Shown here: piece after piece, positions 18,305 through 26,600 of the stretch
Position numbering within the stretch: position 1 is the stretch's first letter
Layout of the letters: the number at the start of each line of letters is the position of its first letter
Assembly: GCA_003854985.1 (NCBI GenBank)
Contig: RQOG01000059.1
Span: 1-42,030, forward strand
Origin: Calditrichota bacterium
GTDB lineage: Bacteria > Calditrichota > Calditrichia > Calditrichales > Calditrichaceae
Length of the DNA: 42,030 bases
Direction: 5' to 3'
Translations under genes and position numbers: made by a program
The notes under the pieces: model-generated
What the model saw: only the letters and a program-made list of their open reading frames with translations
Databases searched by the model: none
Told to the model about the DNA's origin: nothing

Positions 18305-19261
18305 ATGACAGAAGTTGTTGTCGGTATTGATATCGGAGGCACTAATACTGCTTTTGGCATAGTTGATCATAAAGGTAAATGCCTGATTAAAAATGAAATT
18401 GAGACGAGGTCTCAGCAACCGTGTAATAAATTTTTCGATAGGTTATTTTCCAGTCTGCAAGAAATGTTCAAAGATCATGAGTATCAAATCAAAGGCATAG
18501 GTATAGGTGCGCCTAATGGAAACTACTATACGGGTAAAATTGAAAATCCTCCGAATTTAAAATGGGGTAATGTAAATCTGGTTGAAATGGTTAAAAAATA
18601 TTACAATGTTCCCATTGTCGTTACCAATGATGCCAATGCAGCCGCGTTGGGAGAGATGAAATTCGGCGCAGCCAGAAAGATGAAGAATTTTATCCTGATC
18701 ACCCTTGGAACAGGTTTGGGCAGCGGGATAGTGGTTAATGGAGAATTGCTGTATGGGCATGACGGATTTGCCGGAGAACTCGGTCATGTGATTGTCGAAA
18801 AAAACGGCCGCTTATGCGGTTGTGGAAGACGGGGATGTCTGGAAACCTATGCGTCGGCTACCGGTATACGCCGCACGGCCTTTGAGAAATTGGCCGAATA
18901 TGATGAAGATTCTCTTTTAAGGCATATTTCCTGCGCAGAATTAACAGCCAGGACTATTTATGAATTTGCCCGCAAAGGGGACCGGATCGCCATCGAGTGT
19001 TTTAATTATACGGGGAAAATTTTAGGCGAAGCCCTGGCTGATGCCGTTGCCTATCTCAGTCCGGAAGCTATCATAATTTTCGGCGGGCTGGCTAAATCCG
19101 GCGATCTTCTTTTGAATCCGGTACGTGAGCATTATGAGAAAAATGTTTTAAATATCTTTAAAAACAAAGTAAAAATAATGACCTCCCAGTTAAAATCGGA
19201 TGAGGCAGCTATTCTTGGCGCGGGCGCCCTGATCTGGCATGAGATGAATCACCGGAAATAA
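18305..19261 (+). CDS. ROK-family sugar kinase (probable glucokinase)
   Basis: This 318-residue protein has the ATP-binding phosphate loop 'VVGIDIGGTNTAFGIV' near the N-terminus, and 'GIGAPNGNYYTG' and 'VTNDANAAALGEMKFGAA' for sugar binding. The ROK signature follows as 'LITLGTGLGSGIVVNGELLYGHDGFAGELGH', with the zinc-binding cysteine cluster 'CGCGRRGCLETYAS'. These match bacterial ROK glucokinases, which phosphorylate glucose (sometimes mannose or other hexoses) in the cytoplasm. It is preceded by about 290 bases without a gene and followed 20 bases later by manA, so it likely starts a small operon. Exact hexose preference is uncertain. Confidence 0.87.
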   Translation: MTEVVVGIDIGGTNTAFGIVDHKGKCLIKNEIETRSQQPCNKFFDRLFSSLQEMFKDHEYQIKGIGIGAPNGNYYTGKIENPPNLKWGNVNLVEMVKKYYNVPIVVTNDANAAALGEMKFGAARKMKNFILITLGTGLGSGIVVNGELLYGHDGFAGELGHVIVEKNGRLCGCGRRGCLETYASATGIRRTAFEKLAEYDEDSLLRHISCAELTARTIYEFARKGDRIAIECFNYTGKILGEALADAVAYLSPEAIIIFGGLAKSGDLLLNPVREHYEKNVLNIFKNKVKIMTSQLKSDEAAILGAGALIWHEMNHRK

Positions 19262-19281
19262 AAAAATCATTTTTTATAATA

Positions 19282-20514
19282 ATGAAATTCGAGATAAAAC
19301 CATATAAATTAATCAATACAATTCAGCATTATGACTGGGGAACCAGAAACGATGAAGCCTTCATTCCCCAACTTTTAGGCAGGAAGGTTGAAAAAGATGT
19401 TCCTTATGCCGAATTATGGATTGGCGCTCATTCAAAAGCGCCGTCGGTAATCGATATTGATGGTTCCAGAATTGCTTTGGATTTATTGATAAAAAATTTT
19501 CCTAAAATAATATTAGGTGAAAAATATTATCTGAAATATGATTATAAACTTCCTTTCTTATTTAAAGTATTATCTGCAGGCGAAGCGCTTTCAATTCAGG
19601 CGCATCCGAATAAAAAACAGGCTGAACTTCTGCACAAACGGGATCCGAAAAACTATCCGGATGATAACCATAAACCGGAAATTGCCATTGCGTTAGACCG
19701 CTTAGTCGCTTTGATAGGTTTTAGACCGGTTATAGAATTGATAGAAAGTCTCAAACGATATCCGGAATTAACGGAATTTATTGGTCAGGAAGAAACCGAA
19801 ATAATTTTAAATTCACAAAAAGATTCTGATGAGCATTTTATCCGATCATTTTATACGGCTTTGATGAATAAATCATTATCTCATGAAAAGGAACTGGAAA
19901 AGTCATTATCAAAACTGGAAAAGCGCTTAACATTAAAAAATGATCTAAGCCCGGAAGAAAAATTATTTCTTCAGTTAAGGAGAAAATATAAAACCGATGT
20001 CGGTTTGTTTTCGCTTTTTATTTTAAACTATATCGAATTAAGCAAAGGGCAGGGCATCTTTTTGTCCGCAGGCGTTCCGCACGCCTATCTGAAAGGGAAT
20101 ATCATTGAATGTATGGCCAATTCAGATAATGTTATCCGCGCGGGTTTAACGCCAAAATATAAAGACATCCGGACTTTAACGGAAATGCTGAATTACAAAC
20201 CGGGTAAATATCCGGTCATAGAGCCGCAACCTGAAGCCGGCGCTTATATTTATGAGGTTCCCATAAACGAATTCTTCTTACAAAGAACAGCGCTGGAAAA
20301 ACGTGAAATAGTGGAAATGCCGGATATAGAAAGTATAAGAATTATTCTGGTTATGAACGGATCAATAAAAATCCGTTGGAAATCCGGTGGTAAAAACGGA
20401 CTGATGCAGGGCGTAAAAGGAGAGTCCATATTGATACCAGCAGCCCTGCGTGATTGTCGAATTGAAGCTCTGGAAAAAACTTTATCGTTCACGGTATCCA
20501 TAGGAAACTCATAA
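19282..20514 (+). CDS. manA: mannose-6-phosphate isomerase, class I
   Basis: The protein has 410 residues and interconverts mannose-6-phosphate and fructose-6-phosphate in the cytoplasm. The zinc ligands of class I enzymes are all visible: Q106 and H108 in 'QAHPNK', E133 in 'HKPEIAIA', and H267 in 'GVPHAYLKG'. The N-terminal 'IQHYDWGTR' and the later 'IIECMANSDNVIRAGLTPKYKD' are diagnostic blocks. Length is as expected. Lying 20 bases after the ROK kinase, it may route mannose into glycolysis or, in reverse, feed GDP-mannose for surface glycans. No anomaly is seen. Confidence 0.95.
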   Translation: MKFEIKPYKLINTIQHYDWGTRNDEAFIPQLLGRKVEKDVPYAELWIGAHSKAPSVIDIDGSRIALDLLIKNFPKIILGEKYYLKYDYKLPFLFKVLSAGEALSIQAHPNKKQAELLHKRDPKNYPDDNHKPEIAIALDRLVALIGFRPVIELIESLKRYPELTEFIGQEETEIILNSQKDSDEHFIRSFYTALMNKSLSHEKELEKSLSKLEKRLTLKNDLSPEEKLFLQLRRKYKTDVGLFSLFILNYIELSKGQGIFLSAGVPHAYLKGNIIECMANSDNVIRAGLTPKYKDIRTLTEMLNYKPGKYPVIEPQPEAGAYIYEVPINEFFLQRTALEKREIVEMPDIESIRIILVMNGSIKIRWKSGGKNGLMQGVKGESILIPAALRDCRIEALEKTLSFTVSIGNS

Positions 20515-20687
20515 TCTGCCTTCATTTATCTTAGTTTATTGATTTAGTATGAAATAATTCATTTAAACTGAGTCAAAGATCAGATTGTAAGCCTATCAAT
20601 ATCAATACAAATTGAATGTAAAAATTATCTTTTTATTAATGATTTATTTTGTATTTTATACACAGTTTTAACAAAAAAGGAAGCGTT

Positions 20688-20999
20688 ATGGAACTTGCCC
20701 GGGTTGAAGGCACGGTTGTATCTACAATGAAAAATGAGCGGCTGGATGGTTATAAACTTTTGCTTGTGAATCTGGTTGAACCCGATTTGAAATCCACGGG
20801 ACAGTATCTTGTCGCGGTTGATTCAGTAGGCGCCGGCGAAGGAGAAATTGTTATTGTCGTCAGGGGAAGCTCCGCCAGACAGTCGGCAGAATTATCCAAT
20901 GTGCCCACGGATTCCAGCATTGTGGCTATTGTCGATGTGATCGAAATGAAAAAGAAAACGATTTATAAAAAACACGGCGCCGGAGAAAAGAAAAAATGA
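20688..20999 (+). CDS. EutN/CcmL-family bacterial microcompartment vertex protein (1 of 3)
   Basis: I start this at the ATG at 20688 (103 residues), with AAGGAAG just before it. An in-frame upstream ATG at 20649 would add residues not belonging to the fold. 'ARVEGTVVSTMKNERLDGYKLLLV', 'YLVAVDSVGAGEGEIVIVVRGSSAR' and 'DSSIVAIVDVIE' are the conserved strands of the BMC-P pentamer that caps the vertices of microcompartment shells. A lysine-rich tail follows the domain. Its stop codon overlaps the next start (ATGA). No BMC-H or BMC-T shell protein is in this window. Confidence 0.9.
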   Translation: MELARVEGTVVSTMKNERLDGYKLLLVNLVEPDLKSTGQYLVAVDSVGAGEGEIVIVVRGSSARQSAELSNVPTDSSIVAIVDVIEMKKKTIYKKHGAGEKKK

Positions 21000-21268
21000 A
21001 ATTGGGCAGAGTGATCGGCAAAGTCTGGGCAACGGTCAAAGATCCCAAGTTAACCGGTGTTACGTTATACCTGATGCAGCCCGTAAACGAACTTGATGAA
21101 CCGCTTGGCAGGCCGGCAGTAGCGGCTGATGTCGTGGGTTCGCGGGAAGGCGATCTGATTTACTGGGTGGGTAGTGCGGAAGCGACTTTTGTTTTGGAAG
21201 ACAGGCAGATTCCCAGTGATGTCAGTATTGTAGGTATTGTCGATGATAAAAGTACGGGCGGTGACTGA
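20996..21268 (+). CDS. EutN/CcmL-family bacterial microcompartment vertex protein (2 of 3)
   Basis: This is a 90-residue BMC-P protein: 'LGRVIGKVWATVKDPKLTGVTLYLMQP', 'AVAADVVGSREGDLIYWVGSAEA' and 'PSDVSIVGIVDD'. Compared with its neighbours it has tyrosine-tryptophan where the usual strand has 'VLVV', and a different loop where the first copy has 'GSSAR'. The three copies are therefore diverged paralogues, not recent duplicates. Its ATG overlaps the upstream stop, and its TGA overlaps the downstream ATG by one base, so all three would be made from one message. Confidence 0.9.
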   Translation: MKLGRVIGKVWATVKDPKLTGVTLYLMQPVNELDEPLGRPAVAADVVGSREGDLIYWVGSAEATFVLEDRQIPSDVSIVGIVDDKSTGGD

Positions 21269-21552
21269 TGTATCTGGGCAAAGTAATCGGTAATGTTGTG
21301 GCTACTGTCAAGCATCCTTCCTACAAGGATCAAAAACTGATGTTGGTGGCGCCCATGCAGCCGGACGGGTCTTTGAAAAAAGCAACGATGTTGGCCGTTG
21401 ATACGGTCGATGCGGGTATAAACGATGTGGTTTTAGTGATTTCCGAAGGCAAGTCGGCCAGTGAAATCTTGGAATTCGAAAAACGAGTCCCGATCCGGAG
21501 CGTTATTATCGCCGTGGTGGATCATGTTGATATTTCGGAGCAGGATCAATAA
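21268..21552 (+). CDS. EutN/CcmL-family bacterial microcompartment vertex protein (3 of 3)
   Basis: This 94-residue BMC-P protein has 'LGKVIGNVVATVKHPSYKDQKLMLVAP', 'MLAVDTVDAGINDVVLVISEGKSASEIL' and 'PIRSVIIAVVDHVDI'. It is the closest of the three to the textbook EutN/CcmL pattern. It is the last gene of the ROK kinase-manA-BMC-P run, if these form one unit: about 170 bases separate manA from the first copy. In the family, pentamers close the shell of compartments that hold aldehyde intermediates, but no encapsulated enzyme is recognisable next to it. Confidence 0.9.
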   Translation: MYLGKVIGNVVATVKHPSYKDQKLMLVAPMQPDGSLKKATMLAVDTVDAGINDVVLVISEGKSASEILEFEKRVPIRSVIIAVVDHVDISEQDQ

Positions 21553-21616
21553 CTATCTGTGAAGTTATGTCATTGCAAAGGTTAATAAGGTTATTTTATA
21601 TAATTGTAAATTATAG

Positions 21617-21672
21617 CAGAACCAGGGGATTGACTGATGGTTTCTGTTGGTTTACTGTTTATTAAACAACAG
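21617..21672 (+). promoter_or_regulatory. two overlapping inverted repeats in the leader between the BMC-P genes and the BACON lipoprotein gene
   Basis: CAGAACCA (21617-21624) can pair with TGGTTTCTG (21638-21646) with one bulged base. CTGTTGGTTTA (21644-21654) can pair with TAAACAACAG (21663-21672) with one bulged G. The two stems share bases 21644-21646, so they compete at the base. No T run follows either stem. This could be the end of the BMC-P transcript or a leader structure. Function is unknown. Confidence 0.3.
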
Positions 21673-21713
21673 GATTGGAAGGAAAAAAATTCGCAATTTT
21701 ACTTATATTTTTA

Positions 21714-21719
21714 TATACT
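21714..21719 (+). promoter_or_regulatory. possible -10 box upstream of the BACON lipoprotein gene
   Basis: TATACT lies 54 bases before the start codon. The same hexamer stands before the GH105 and TonB-receptor genes of the pectin locus. No good -35 is visible here and the TTATnCAC repeats of those promoters are absent. Confidence 0.25.
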
Positions 21720-21772
21720 TATCCGACGATTCTCTTAAGAATATAAAAATTCCATAAGAATAGGGAGGTGAC

Positions 21773-23515
21773 ATGGGTAAAAAAATTACGTTATTATTTG
21801 GATTAAGTTTATTTATTTTTGGTTTACTTTCATGCGATAGTTCTACATCGCCAAAGAAAGTTGATCCTGAAATAAACTTTACTAATGTTTATTGGAGCGA
21901 TGCGGTGGATGCCGATGGTGATGATTATGCATCAACTGCCAGATTAAACTTCGAAACAAAAGCAGATAAGAACATGGATATTTATATTCTGGTTGGTGTA
22001 AGATATGCTGCGGAAGAAGATACAGCGAAATATTTAATTTATTTTCAGTCAACAGTGTATAACACAGAATTGACCGATGCAAAATATGTAAATATCGGTC
22101 TTCCTAATACTGAATTGCCACATGGTAGTTTTGATTTTGTTATCCAGATTTTTTCAGAAGATAATACTGAGGATGTGAAAGCCGAAGCAAACATTAAAAG
22201 TTATCCAACCATGCAGGCTGTATTATTTGAGCCTCAGGCGGAAGACGCTTTACCGGTGATGAGCGTTTCGCCTTCCAGCCTTAACTTCGGGACCTCAACT
22301 ACATCTATTGGATTTACTATTTCAAATACAGGCGGTGGAACCCTGAACTGGACGATCACCGATGACCAGTCGTGGCTGTCCGTATCTCAAACTTCCGGGA
22401 GCACTGCTGCTGGCAATACTTCCAACCTAACCGCTTCTGTTGATAGAAGCGAATTGAGCGCCGGGGACTATAGCGGAACCATTACCATAACGCCCAATGC
22501 CGGATCAAGCTATACGATAAATGTTTCTATGACGGTAGAAGATGCCTTACCAGTGATGAGTGTTTCGCCCGCTAGTCTGGATTTTGGAACTACAACCACA
22601 TCTATGGGATTTACTATTTCAAATACAGGCGGTGGAACCTTGAACTGGACTATTCCCGATGACCAGTCGTGGCTGTCCGTATCTCAAACTTCCGGGAGCA
22701 CTACTGCAGGTAATACTTCCAATCTTACTGCCGATGTACGTAGAAACAGTCTGAGTGCCGGGAATTATAGCGGAGCCATTACCATAACGCCCAATGCCGG
22801 ATCAAATTATACGATAACGGTGTCCATGGAAGTGGAAGAAGAAACCGGATTCACCCTGGTTTTTAAGAACCCTCTTTTTACAAATATTGATGTTACGCCA
22901 ACAGGGAAATATAAGCAGACTATAGTACCGGGTGACAGCGCTGTCTATTATTATGATTCCAATCCCGGCACCGTGGGTTTTTTGGCGACAACGTGTGGCA
23001 AAACAACCGGAGGAGATCAAATCGGATTGTTGATGGAATGGGATTATAGCGGTTTGGATGTTTCAGGTTTAGTTAGAAAGAGTTATAATCTGGTATTAAA
23101 CTCATCATACTTTTTTATTTATATGCGAAATAATGGCGGAGCTAATTTAGCGCCCTTATATGTTAATTATGGAAGAACAGAACAAACCATGGATAATATT
23201 GTGATTCCTAATGATAATGTGAATTATAGAACAGGATATTACCAGGCTTTTACTAATACCCAGGTACGCATGTATTTCCAGGGTCTACAAAGTTATGTTT
23301 ACTGGAACCAGGGAACACATTTTACACTTCCGTGGACACAAAACCAGTATGTTTATTTATATAACAGTAATTCTCCGGGAAGTCCGGGTGTGCTTGAATC
23401 TCCTGAAGAAATGCCGAAACTTAAAGCAGGTGGACACCTTATTCCTGAATATAATATTCCTCAGAATACCTTACTTCTTAATGGTGAGAACATAGAAGGC
23501 AAAGCGGCTGAGTAA
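21773..23515 (+). CDS. lipoprotein with two tandem BACON-type Ig-like domains
   Basis: The protein has 580 residues, preceded by a strong ribosome site (GGGAGG, 21763-21768). The signal peptide ends in the lipobox LLSC with C21, so it should be a lipoprotein of the cell envelope. After a first domain (about 30-155) come two 99-residue repeats, residues 158-256 and 257-355. Each begins 'ALPVMSVSP' and contains 'TLNWTI' and 'DQSWLSVSQTSGST', the BACON pattern common in carbohydrate-active secreted proteins. A C-terminal part (about 360-580), with many tyrosines and asparagines, is unrecognised. There is no T9SS tail. Lying directly before the pectin locus, it may bind pectin or mucin-like glycans at the surface, but no binding site is evident. 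Confidence 0.7.
   Translation: MGKKITLLFGLSLFIFGLLSCDSSTSPKKVDPEINFTNVYWSDAVDADGDDYASTARLNFETKADKNMDIYILVGVRYAAEEDTAKYLIYFQSTVYNTELTDAKYVNIGLPNTELPHGSFDFVIQIFSEDNTEDVKAEANIKSYPTMQAVLFEPQAEDALPVMSVSPSSLNFGTSTTSIGFTISNTGGGTLNWTITDDQSWLSVSQTSGSTAAGNTSNLTASVDRSELSAGDYSGTITITPNAGSSYTINVSMTVEDALPVMSVSPASLDFGTTTTSMGFTISNTGGGTLNWTIPDDQSWLSVSQTSGSTTAGNTSNLTADVRRNSLSAGNYSGAITITPNAGSNYTITVSMEVEEETGFTLVFKNPLFTNIDVTPTGKYKQTIVPGDSAVYYYDSNPGTVGFLATTCGKTTGGDQIGLLMEWDYSGLDVSGLVRKSYNLVLNSSYFFIYMRNNGGANLAPLYVNYGRTEQTMDNIVIPNDNVNYRTGYYQAFTNTQVRMYFQGLQSYVYWNQGTHFTLPWTQNQYVYLYNSNSPGSPGVLESPEEMPKLKAGGHLIPEYNIPQNTLLLNGENIEGKAAE
22244..22837 (+). repeat. two tandem 297-bp coding repeats (BACON domains)
   Basis: Bases 22244-22540 and 22541-22837 are in-frame tandem copies of 99 codons. 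By hand alignment 84 of 99 residues are identical, and long blocks are almost identical at DNA level, suggesting a fairly recent duplication or ongoing conversion. Confidence 0.85.
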
Positions 23516-23534
23516 TAATCAGCGGAAACAAGTT

Positions 23535-23574
23535 AAGCCGGATGGTAAATACAATACCTTCCGGCTTTTTTATT
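23535..23574 (+). terminator. rho-independent terminator after the BACON lipoprotein gene
   Basis: AAGCCGGA (23535-23542) pairs with TCCGGCTT (23560-23567), and inside it GGTA pairs with TACC, leaving a seven-base loop. A run of T follows immediately. It can also act on the minus strand for transcripts leaving the convergent regulator gene. Confidence 0.85.
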
Positions 23575-23675
23575 AATCAAATATTTTTATGATTTTCGTA
23601 GAGGTTGTTTTCAATCACGATAAACGGAATCATAACAGGTTTGTTTATCTATGGTTAATCATAACAACAAGTCAT

Positions 23676-24896
23676 TTACCTGGTTAATTCGTTATAGATT
23701 AATACTTCCCGGTTATAAGCCGTTTTATCAATGCCGACTACTCGGAACAAAATTTCAAAATATTGCGGCATTTCACCATATTTTTGTTTGAAAAGATTAA
23801 TTAAGTCCATCCGGCCCTTATTATCAGTTAAAAGGTTGGCGATTTCCGGCGCGCCCAAAGAATGATAGGAAGCGATAATAAAAATGGAATTGGATGCGGG
23901 TCCGGGCAATTTTAATACTAAAACAAGGTCTTCATTCGGACCGGTCGAATGAAGGGCTGTTGTATATTCCCTGGTAATTCCGCTGTCGGGAGGTGTATAA
24001 ATGATTCTGTGCGGTGCGATTTCATAATCAAAATGAGATTTTGAAATGGTATGTTTAAGCGCATAAAGCGTTTTAATACTGCCCAGAAAAATTATATTGT
24101 ATTCATTAAGCATCTGAGGATTAATCGCTGAAGATTTTCGCATAATCGGCGATTGATTTGCTGAAAAAAGAATGGAAAAAACAGGCTGTAAACTCCAGAT
24201 GCTGTGATAAGGGAAATAGGGTTCATCCGTGGCCTGAAGTTCGCTCTCGTTATACATTTTCTTAAAAGCTTCCAGATCACTTTGGGAATTAATGGTAACA
24301 TCGCGAACACTGAAAGTTCTTCCGAATTTTTCAACCGGAAGATAAAACATAAAATGATCGCCCGGGATGATCAAAATGGGTAATTCCGATTGCAGGTAAT
24401 CGCTCCAGATGGCGTCGTCGACATGGACGATATGATATTTACTGAGCTGCTTACTCAGGAATAAACTGTAAAAAAAGAGTATCAAAGTAGTAATAACAAA
24501 CAAAGATGCGACCAGATATGCTTTATGAGCAATCAACCATCTTAGCAGGAAGAGCGGCGTATATCTTTTTTCGGTCGCCTGAACTATACTGACCTGATAA
24601 TGTCCTTTTGGTATGATAATCTGGTAGGCATCGTCCCGGCCTTCCGTAAAATAATAACGTTCTAATTTTTTCCGAAGTTTATAAGTATGAGAACGGACAA
24701 TGGTGTCTTCAGCCGGATTGAAATCAGCGTCTTTCTCGAAAAAGTCGATCGCAATGGTTGTTTCTTTTAGAGACTGACCTTCTGAAGAAGCCTTGACGAG
24801 ATATCTTAAATAATTACCATAAATTGAAGAATTACAGAATTCCTCACTGGCAAGTATTTTTTCTAATAATTTTTCCAATGCCGATTCAGATAACAT
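23676..24896 (-). CDS. membrane-anchored winged-helix transcriptional regulator with unrecognised extracytoplasmic sensor domain
   Basis: The protein has 406 residues. Residues 1-102 form a winged helix of the OmpR-like type found in membrane or cyclase-linked regulators. The recognition part is 'EDTIVRSHTYKLRKKLERYY' (63-82) and the wing 'IPKGHYQV' (95-102). One membrane helix (about 126-148) follows. The remaining ~255 residues would face the periplasm, and I do not recognise them. The topology is like CadC/ToxR one-component regulators. It is the only DNA-binding protein in the pectin region and is divergent from GH105 across a 322-base gap holding the repeat operator, so it is the natural candidate for controlling the locus. 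That link is inferred. Confidence 0.75.
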   Translation of the reverse strand: MLSESALEKLLEKILASEEFCNSSIYGNYLRYLVKASSEGQSLKETTIAIDFFEKDADFNPAEDTIVRSHTYKLRKKLERYYFTEGRDDAYQIIIPKGHYQVSIVQATEKRYTPLFLLRWLIAHKAYLVASLFVITTLILFFYSLFLSKQLSKYHIVHVDDAIWSDYLQSELPILIIPGDHFMFYLPVEKFGRTFSVRDVTINSQSDLEAFKKMYNESELQATDEPYFPYHSIWSLQPVFSILFSANQSPIMRKSSAINPQMLNEYNIIFLGSIKTLYALKHTISKSHFDYEIAPHRIIYTPPDSGITREYTTALHSTGPNEDLVLVLKLPGPASNSIFIIASYHSLGAPEIANLLTDNKGRMDLINLFKQKYGEMPQYFEILFRVVGIDKTAYNREVLIYNELTR

Positions 24897-25054
24897 TTAA
24901 ATCTACGCCTCATCAATGTGATCCATTGAATTATACGAAATATTTTATATAAATATAAAATTCAAATTAATATTTTATTAAGTGTTCTGCCAATTGTCGC
25001 ATTTTATTTAATGTTTTCTTATCATTTTTAAATTATTAGAAGCTGTCAATCATT

Positions 25055-25083
25055 GTTATCCACTGTTTTTCACATTAATTCAC
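25055..25083 (+). promoter_or_regulatory. three 10-bp-spaced TTnTTCAC-type repeats upstream of GH105 (candidate operator)
   Basis: GTTATCCAC, GTTTTTCAC and TTAATTCAC follow one another, with the CAC triplets at 25061, 25071 and 25081, exactly one helical turn apart. The array ends next to where a -35 would lie for the TATACT at 25107-25112. A matching pair occurs before the TonB-receptor gene. Two of the units also match or nearly match the DnaA-box consensus TTWTNCACA. Confidence 0.55.
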
Positions 25084-25106
25084 TTAATATTTTATAATTT
25101 ATCAGT

Positions 25107-25112
25107 TATACT
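25107..25112 (+). promoter_or_regulatory. candidate -10 box of the GH105 promoter
   Basis: TATACT begins 34 bases after the second CAC of the repeat array. In the TonB-receptor promoter the same hexamer begins 35 bases after the second CAC. The -35 region (about 25084-25089) is poor, as expected for an activator-dependent promoter. Confidence 0.45.
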
Positions 25113-25218
25113 TAAACACTATTGTCAATAAAGCAAAAATTAGCATATTAGTTATTAAAATTTATATTAGTTGAAATTCAATAAGAACCGATTGCACGCA
25201 TACAACTAAAGGGGTGCT

Positions 25219-26487
25219 ATGGAAAAGATTACAAATACGATAACATCAACAAATCTTCAAACAACCTGCCTATTGATTATTTGTTCTATCTTAACAACCG
25301 TCGTTGTTTGGGGATGCGGGGAAACGAAATCCAGTCTCGCCGAAAGAAATATCCTTGTATCGGATACGCTGAAAATGTCTCAGAGAATTGCTGATTCGGA
25401 GATATACAGAAGAGGTCTTTCATTGGATTATAATCCCGATAACCCGTCGGTGAAATGGAACTACCAGACTGGATTATTCTTAAAGTCCCTGCTGGATTTA
25501 GGGGAAGCCTCCGGCAGGCAAAAGTATTATGATTTTGCCAAAAGAGTAACAGATTCATTTATCCAAGAAAATGGAACTATAAAAACTTATAAAATTGAAG
25601 ACTATAATATTGATCATATTAATCCAGGTAAGGTTTTGCTAAAACTATACAAAACTACCGGCGATACGACATATAAGAAAACAGCCGGATTATTAAGAAA
25701 ACAATTGGAAAATCATCCCCGAACCAAGGCAGGAGGATTCTGGCATAAAAAACGTTATCCGTGGCAGATGTGGCTGGATGGCATTTATATGGGAGCGCCA
25801 TTTTATACGGAATATTCCCAACTATTTAATCAACCGAAAGGTTTTGAGGATGTAATAAAACAAGTATTGTTAATCGATGTTCATACCCGTGATCCAAAAA
25901 CAGGTTTGCGCTATCATGCCTGGGATGAGAGCAGTCAACAAGAATGGGCCAATCCGGAAACAGGCTGTTCTACCCATTTCTGGGGCAGGGCCATGGGCTG
26001 GTATGCTATGGCGTTGGTAGATATTCTGGACTTTTTACCGGAAGATTATCCCAAAAGAGATAAACTTTTATTTATTCTTAATGATCTTATGATAAGTGTC
26101 GCCAAATACCAGGATGAAAACAGCGGTTTATGGTTTCAGGTTCTTGATCAGGGGGAGAGAGCAGGCAATTACCTGGAAGCCTCGGCGTCATCGATGTTTG
26201 TTTATGCTCTGACCAAGGCGGTTAATAAACAATATATCAATTCATCGTATAAAGTTGCTGCAGAAAAAGGGTATAATGGAATTCTGAAAAAGTTAGTACG
26301 GATTGATAAAAACGGCCTGGTAAATTTGACTCAGATATGCAGCGTTGCCGGTTTGGGCGGTAATCCATACCGTGACGGCTCTTATGAGTATTATCTGAGT
26401 GAACCCGTTGTCGAAAATGATCTGAAAGGTATTGGCCCGTTCATTTTAGCCTGTCTGGAAATGGAAAAACTGAATAAAATAAAATGA
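25219..26487 (+). CDS. GH105-family unsaturated rhamnogalacturonyl/galacturonyl hydrolase, lipoprotein
   Basis: The protein has 422 residues. A signal peptide with lipobox ends at C33 ('VWGCGE'), so it is probably anchored in the periplasm. The (alpha/alpha)6 barrel of the YteR/YesR family is shown by 'RYPWQMWLDGIYMGAPFYTEY' with the likely catalytic D187, 'THFWGRAMGWYAMALVDIL' and the end block 'CSVAGLGGNPYRDGSYEYYLSEPVVENDLKG'. These enzymes hydrate and cleave the delta-4,5-unsaturated uronic acid from lyase products, releasing a 5-keto-4-deoxyuronate that KduI and KduD process further on. It heads the pectin gene series behind the repeat operator. Confidence 0.9.
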   Translation: MEKITNTITSTNLQTTCLLIICSILTTVVVWGCGETKSSLAERNILVSDTLKMSQRIADSEIYRRGLSLDYNPDNPSVKWNYQTGLFLKSLLDLGEASGRQKYYDFAKRVTDSFIQENGTIKTYKIEDYNIDHINPGKVLLKLYKTTGDTTYKKTAGLLRKQLENHPRTKAGGFWHKKRYPWQMWLDGIYMGAPFYTEYSQLFNQPKGFEDVIKQVLLIDVHTRDPKTGLRYHAWDESSQQEWANPETGCSTHFWGRAMGWYAMALVDILDFLPEDYPKRDKLLFILNDLMISVAKYQDENSGLWFQVLDQGERAGNYLEASASSMFVYALTKAVNKQYINSSYKVAAEKGYNGILKKLVRIDKNGLVNLTQICSVAGLGGNPYRDGSYEYYLSEPVVENDLKGIGPFILACLEMEKLNKIK

Positions 26488-26600
26488 TGATGAACGGTTA
26501 TTTTCATTAATTGGTTTTAAAACCTATATTTGTAAAATTAGGATATTAAACTTCAGGGGATGAAAAGACTAATAAAATAATAAATGAAAGGAACAAAGTT

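Larger units (their letters stand above)
24897..25218. promoter_or_regulatory. divergent intergenic region between the winged-helix regulator and GH105
   Basis: This gene-free 322-base stretch is very AT-rich. It contains the tandem repeat operator at 25055-25083 and a TATACT box at 25107-25112 reading toward GH105. I see no clear promoter toward the regulator and no hairpin or small reading frame worth calling. Confidence 0.6.

Noticed and set aside
18305..19261. ROK kinase as the KDG kinase of the pectin pathway
   Set aside because: The motifs are those of ROK hexokinases with the zinc cysteine cluster; KDG kinases known to me are mostly PfkB-type. It lies outside the pectin gene run and beside manA.
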